This document shows, piece after piece, positions 20,440 to 23,355 of a stretch of DNA of 23,355 bases (positions within the stretch are counted from its first letter, which is position 1; each line of letters starts with the position of its first letter). The stretch spans positions 1 through 23,355 of the IMG/VR virus record IMGVR_UViG_3300042691_003524, one strand, 5' to 3'. Under the pieces are notes generated by a model that did not search any database, was not told the DNA's origin, and saw only the letters and a list, made by a program, of their open reading frames with translations. The translations under genes were made by a program, and so were the position numbers. Source of the DNA: a virus.

Positions 20440-22107
20440 ATGGCTGAAATGCCACGCGCTAAGGATCTGTTTGACGGATCTAGCCCTGTTGAGGCTGCTG
20501 AACGTATGGATCAATACACTGCCGAACTTGGCAAGGCATTGAGCAACGCTTCATCAGTTCCAGGACAAGCACCAGCACCAGACGCTACTTCACAGTTGGA
20601 AGCACTTGCAGCAAGCAAGTCACTTTCACCTGATGCAGCAGCAGGACTTCAGAATGCATTAGCGGCACAGCGCCTAGCAATGCAGGACATTCAGAAGGAC
20701 ATTTCTCTAACATCACCGTTGAGCACATCATTTGCAGCCTTCGATCTTGAAGCGCCAGCAAAGTTGCTTACACCACGTCCAACACCTCTACGTAACCGTA
20801 TCCCACGCAAGAAGGGCGTAGGCACATCACACCGTGTCAAGCGTATTCTTGGATACACAGGTACAGGTACAGGTGGAGTTGGCAACACATGGCCAGGAAT
20901 TACTGAAAGCACAACAACTGCTTTTGGTTCAATCAACTACGAGCGTGGTCCAAAGATCTCATACGCAGCAGATGATTTGATCCTGCCTTACAACTCATAC
21001 TCACTATCTGATTCAGTGTCATTTGACGCTAATTTCTCAGGTTTGGGATACCAAGACCTACGCCAGTTGTCATCAACCTCAACTCTATACGCAACAATGC
21101 TTATGGAAGAGCGCATGATGCTTATGGCACGCGGTACAGCAAGCGGATACTCAGGCGCACTATCAGCACCTACATTCACACTTGCTTCACCAGTTGCAGG
21201 CGCAGGACAGACAGCACTTGCTGCAACCACTTACTATGTCAACGTCACAACTGACGCTGGTATCTCAGTAAACGGTTTTGGTGAGTCAATCCTTGGAACA
21301 GAAGCCTCAACAGCAGTTGCTTCAGGTGACGTACTAACAGTCACAGTTGCAACAGCAGTCGCAGGCGCACTTGGTTACAACATTTACGTTGGAACTGCAA
21401 CAGGCGCAGCAAACTTGAAGTACCAGGGAACTCTAAAGGGAACAGGTACATTCACAATTCAGGGCGCTGGAACACAGGGACTAACAGGCAACAACGCAGC
21501 ATTTACAACAACTGGTGCTGCTGCCTCACGTGCTGCTGCTGATACTTCAGCATACGCAACAGGCTACGACGGCATTTTGCCAACAGTGCTTGGTCCAAAC
21601 TCAGGTTACAACAACGCAATCAACGGCACATTCTCTACCTCTAACCCAGGTGCAGAGTTCCAGACCGTATTTGCTAACTTGTACCAGAACGTAAAGGCTG
21701 ATCCAGATCTAGTATTGCTCAACGGCAATGACCGTAAGCAACTCTCAGACGCGATCAAGTCAGGTTCAACAGCGAACTACCGTTTGAACATCGAAAACCC
21801 AGGCGTTGGTGGAACCACATACGGTTCAATCGTGACTGGACTTCAGAACGAAGTAACTGGAAAGTCAATTAACCTAGAAGTTCACCCATGGTTGAACCCA
21901 GGTGTTGCACCAGTACTATCATTCACACTTCCAATCCCTGACACAGAGGTATCTGACGTTTGGGCGAACTTCATGGTTCAGGACTACATGGGTATCCAGT
22001 GGCCAGTAACTCAGTTCGCATACGAATTCAGCACATACTTCCGTGGCACATTCTTCTGTACTGCTCCAGCATGGAACGGTGCAGTTTCAGGAATTGTGTC
22101 TGCTTAA
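20440..22107 (+). CDS. Major capsid protein with inserted immunoglobulin-like/FN3 domain
   Basis: 555 aa after a GAAAGGA ribosome binding site. The N-terminal ~105 residues are helical and low-complexity, likely a scaffold-like delta segment. The capsid core begins at FDLEAPAKLLTPRPTPLRNR (101-120), followed by TSHRVKRILGY and FGSINYERGPKISYAADDL, the A- and P-domain elements seen in actinobacteriophage HK97-fold capsids. Residues ~241-355 interrupt the fold with an FN3/Ig-like domain (TTYYVNVTTDAGISVNGFGE, then GALGYNIYVGTATGAANLKY), after which the core resumes at TGYDGILPTVLG. Codons are biased to a few choices, as expected of a highly expressed gene. Confidence 0.92.
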   Translation: MAEMPRAKDLFDGSSPVEAAERMDQYTAELGKALSNASSVPGQAPAPDATSQLEALAASKSLSPDAAAGLQNALAAQRLAMQDIQKDISLTSPLSTSFAAFDLEAPAKLLTPRPTPLRNRIPRKKGVGTSHRVKRILGYTGTGTGGVGNTWPGITESTTTAFGSINYERGPKISYAADDLILPYNSYSLSDSVSFDANFSGLGYQDLRQLSSTSTLYATMLMEERMMLMARGTASGYSGALSAPTFTLASPVAGAGQTALAATTYYVNVTTDAGISVNGFGESILGTEASTAVASGDVLTVTVATAVAGALGYNIYVGTATGAANLKYQGTLKGTGTFTIQGAGTQGLTGNNAAFTTTGAAASRAAADTSAYATGYDGILPTVLGPNSGYNNAINGTFSTSNPGAEFQTVFANLYQNVKADPDLVLLNGNDRKQLSDAIKSGSTANYRLNIENPGVGGTTYGSIVTGLQNEVTGKSINLEVHPWLNPGVAPVLSFTLPIPDTEVSDVWANFMVQDYMGIQWPVTQFAYEFSTYFRGTFFCTAPAWNGAVSGIVSA

Positions 22108-22128
22108 TAACTGAATACGTAAGGCAAT

Positions 22129-22160
22129 GGGGGGTGCGTTCCACATCGGGCGCACCCCCT
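22129..22160 (+). terminator. Strong GC-rich hairpin after the capsid gene
   Basis: GGGGGTGCG (22130-22138) pairs perfectly with CGCACCCCC (22151-22159), with a 12-base loop. The following bases are TACTTAAAT, not a T-run, so termination may be partial. It would lower transcription of downstream connector genes relative to the capsid or protect the capsid mRNA end. The leader that follows resembles that before the lipoprotein gene. Confidence 0.65.
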
Positions 22161-22181
22161 ACTTAAATAGAGAGGGCAAAC

Positions 22182-22460
22182 ATGACAAGACGAATGGTTG
22201 CGCCAGATAAAGGCGTACGAGAGACAACAGTTAACGGGCGTTTATACAAGCCTGATCGTGGCGGGATCTACAACGTAGATAGCCCAAGTGCAGCAAGAGC
22301 CATGAAGCGTGAAGGGTTTTTTGAAGCATCGCTCAACCCAGTTGATCCAAAAGACAGCACGCGTGGATTTACTTGCGTAGAATGTGGTTTTGGATCTTGG
22401 TTTCGCAAATGTTCACGTTGCGGTCACACAAACGGGGATCCCCAAAGAGACGGGGAGTAA
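22182..22460 (+). CDS. Zinc-ribbon head protein (92 aa)
   Basis: GAGGG lies six bases before the ATG. The product has an N-terminal beta region (RETTVNGRLYKPDRGGIYNV), an A-R-A-M-K-R-E-G-F segment common to small actinophage proteins after the capsid gene, and a C-terminal four-Cys ribbon CVEC / CSRC (about residues 65-81). A metal-stabilised head or connector accessory is likely by position. The exact role is unknown. Confidence 0.65.
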   Translation: MTRRMVAPDKGVRETTVNGRLYKPDRGGIYNVDSPSAARAMKREGFFEASLNPVDPKDSTRGFTCVECGFGSWFRKCSRCGHTNGDPQRDGE

Positions 22461-22463
22461 CAC

Positions 22464-23351
22464 ATGGCAATAGGTATCACGCCTGACACACTAGAGGAAA
22501 ACCCATACCTAACCGTTGCAGAGTTCAAAAATGCCCCAACCTCATTAGACATTAACAACCTTGTTGTGGGCGGTAATCAGGCTGCTCAGGACGCTGAATT
22601 GGCAAACGTGATCTTCAGAGCCTCTTCATACATGAACGAGTACCTCAATCAAAACCTAGTTGCCAACCGTTACACAGAGACCCAGCGCGTACGCACCAAC
22701 AGTCAAGGTTTTATTTCACTGCACCCAAACAACAACCCGATTATTGCGCTGGAGTCATTTGAATACGGATCTACTCCAAACAATCTTCAGACCTTGACAG
22801 ATCCTTCACAGTGTTGGTTTGAGCCTCAACAAATCATTATCCCGCTGAGCCAGTTTTCTGCGACCTACTCCAGTGCTGGTCCACTCTCTTTTGGAGCCTC
22901 AGCGCCAGGACAACAGATGTTTACCAAATACACCTACGTCTCAGGCTACGTCAATACAACAATTGCAACGGCTGTGGCTGCTGCAACCTCATTGACCGTT
23001 GCTAGCGGTTTGGGTATCAGGGCAGGATCGGTTTTGAAGATCTACGACGGTTCACTATCCGAGACAGTCACAGTTGCTTCAACCTACACCTACGGTTCTA
23101 CCACTGTTCCTTTGACCTCAGCGCTGGTTTCTACGCATTCTGCGGGTGTAGCCATAGGAAATCTACCTAATGCGATCAAACAGGCTGCAATCCTGGTTAC
23201 AACGGCGTTTTTGCGTATCCGTGGAGACAAGTCAAACACAATGAGCATTACCACTCGCGCTCAGGGCAGTGAGATCACAGGTAACACACGTTACGGCAGT
23301 GACATTCAGTTAGCCCTAGACATGGTAAACCTTTACCGCAGGATACGTTAA
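22464..23351 (+). CDS. Head-tail connector/adaptor protein with beta insertion
   Basis: A helical core typical of gp6/gp15-type connectors: NPYLTVAEFKNAP near the start, then AELANVIFRASSYMNEYLNQ (50-70), then a closing helix PNAIKQAAILVTTAFLRIRG. Between about residues 150 and 235 is a beta-rich insertion (ATSLTVASGLGIRAGSVLKI, then LSETVTVASTYTYGSTTVPL) of the type seen in actinobacteriophage connectors. The protein joins portal to tail. GGGGAG lies about ten bases before the ATG. The stop overlaps the next ATG. Confidence 0.75.
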   Translation: MAIGITPDTLEENPYLTVAEFKNAPTSLDINNLVVGGNQAAQDAELANVIFRASSYMNEYLNQNLVANRYTETQRVRTNSQGFISLHPNNNPIIALESFEYGSTPNNLQTLTDPSQCWFEPQQIIIPLSQFSATYSSAGPLSFGASAPGQQMFTKYTYVSGYVNTTIATAVAAATSLTVASGLGIRAGSVLKIYDGSLSETVTVASTYTYGSTTVPLTSALVSTHSAGVAIGNLPNAIKQAAILVTTAFLRIRGDKSNTMSITTRAQGSEITGNTRYGSDIQLALDMVNLYRRIR

Positions 23352-23355
23352 TGGC
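23351..23355 (+). CDS. Start of next gene (only two codons in window)
   Basis: An ATG at 23351 overlaps the connector TAA (TAATG), as at several other gene junctions here. Only five bases are visible, so nothing can be said of the product, though a head-tail gene is expected. Confidence 0.4.

Noticed and set aside
1-23355. tRNA or rRNA genes
   Set aside because: I saw no cloverleaf with a GTTCRANNC T-arm and matching acceptor stem and no rRNA-like conserved blocks. A scan by a covariance model would be decisive.
1-23355. TCGA avoidance
   Set aside because: About ten were found by eye, below the ~90 expected, but depletion is partial, unlike the words reported, and may reflect codon choice; not claimed as a separate finding.

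Overview
This window is a contiguous piece of a tailed double-stranded DNA phage (or prophage) genome. Every convincing gene lies on the + strand, stop and start codons overlap (ATGA, GTGA, TAATG), and almost no DNA is non-coding. A WhiB-family iron-sulfur protein (1040-1399), a family largely confined to Actinobacteria and their phages, points to an actinobacterial host. The moderate GC content (roughly 47-50 % in sampled lines) argues against a very high-GC host; a freshwater actinobacterium is possible but not shown.

Layout. (1) 1-3044: end of a small helical protein gene, a Cas4/RecB-like Fe-S exonuclease, WhiB, a winged-helix replication-initiation-like protein and a RusA-type resolvase. 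(2) 3045-6384: about fifteen small, mostly unrecognised early-type genes. They include five tiny zinc-ribbon proteins, a DUF7249-like protein, and two blocks that begin with near-identical leaders (hairpin, ribosome binding site and first ~12 codons). (3) 6385-8236: secreted transglycosylase-like lysin, a three-unit 34-bp tandem repeat, an HNH nuclease, SSB and small DNA-binding proteins. (4) 8208-12493: a probable DNA-base hypermodification cassette: ParB-like protein, TET/JBP-type 2-oxoglutarate/Fe(II) dioxygenase, amino-acid:DNA-transferase-like protein, FAD-dependent oxidoreductase, a terminator, a lipoprotein, and a P-loop base kinase-like protein. (5) 12510-23355: packaging and head genes: small and large terminase, portal, MuF protein with a large C-terminal extension, a small overlapping gene, a protease-scaffold fusion, major capsid protein, a zinc-ribbon protein and a head-tail connector. 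Tail genes lie beyond the right edge.

How the cassette may work (inference from known families): the dioxygenase oxidises thymine in finished DNA to 5-hydroxymethyluracil, the kinase phosphorylates that hydroxymethyl group, the transferase replaces the phosphate with an amino acid, and the flavoenzyme trims or oxidises the attached amino acid. The ParB-like protein may select sites. No DNA methyltransferase or dUMP hydroxymethylase is visible in the window, which favours thymine oxidised in the polymer rather than cytosine or a hydroxymethylated nucleotide pool.

The DNA also shows extreme short-word avoidance. I found no AGCT and no CCGG; GGCC occurs three times, each where a Trp-Pro pair makes it unavoidable; GAATC/GATTC occurs twice. 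GATC, with the same composition as AGCT, occurs about 170 times. This looks like selection against restriction sites. All word counts were made by eye.
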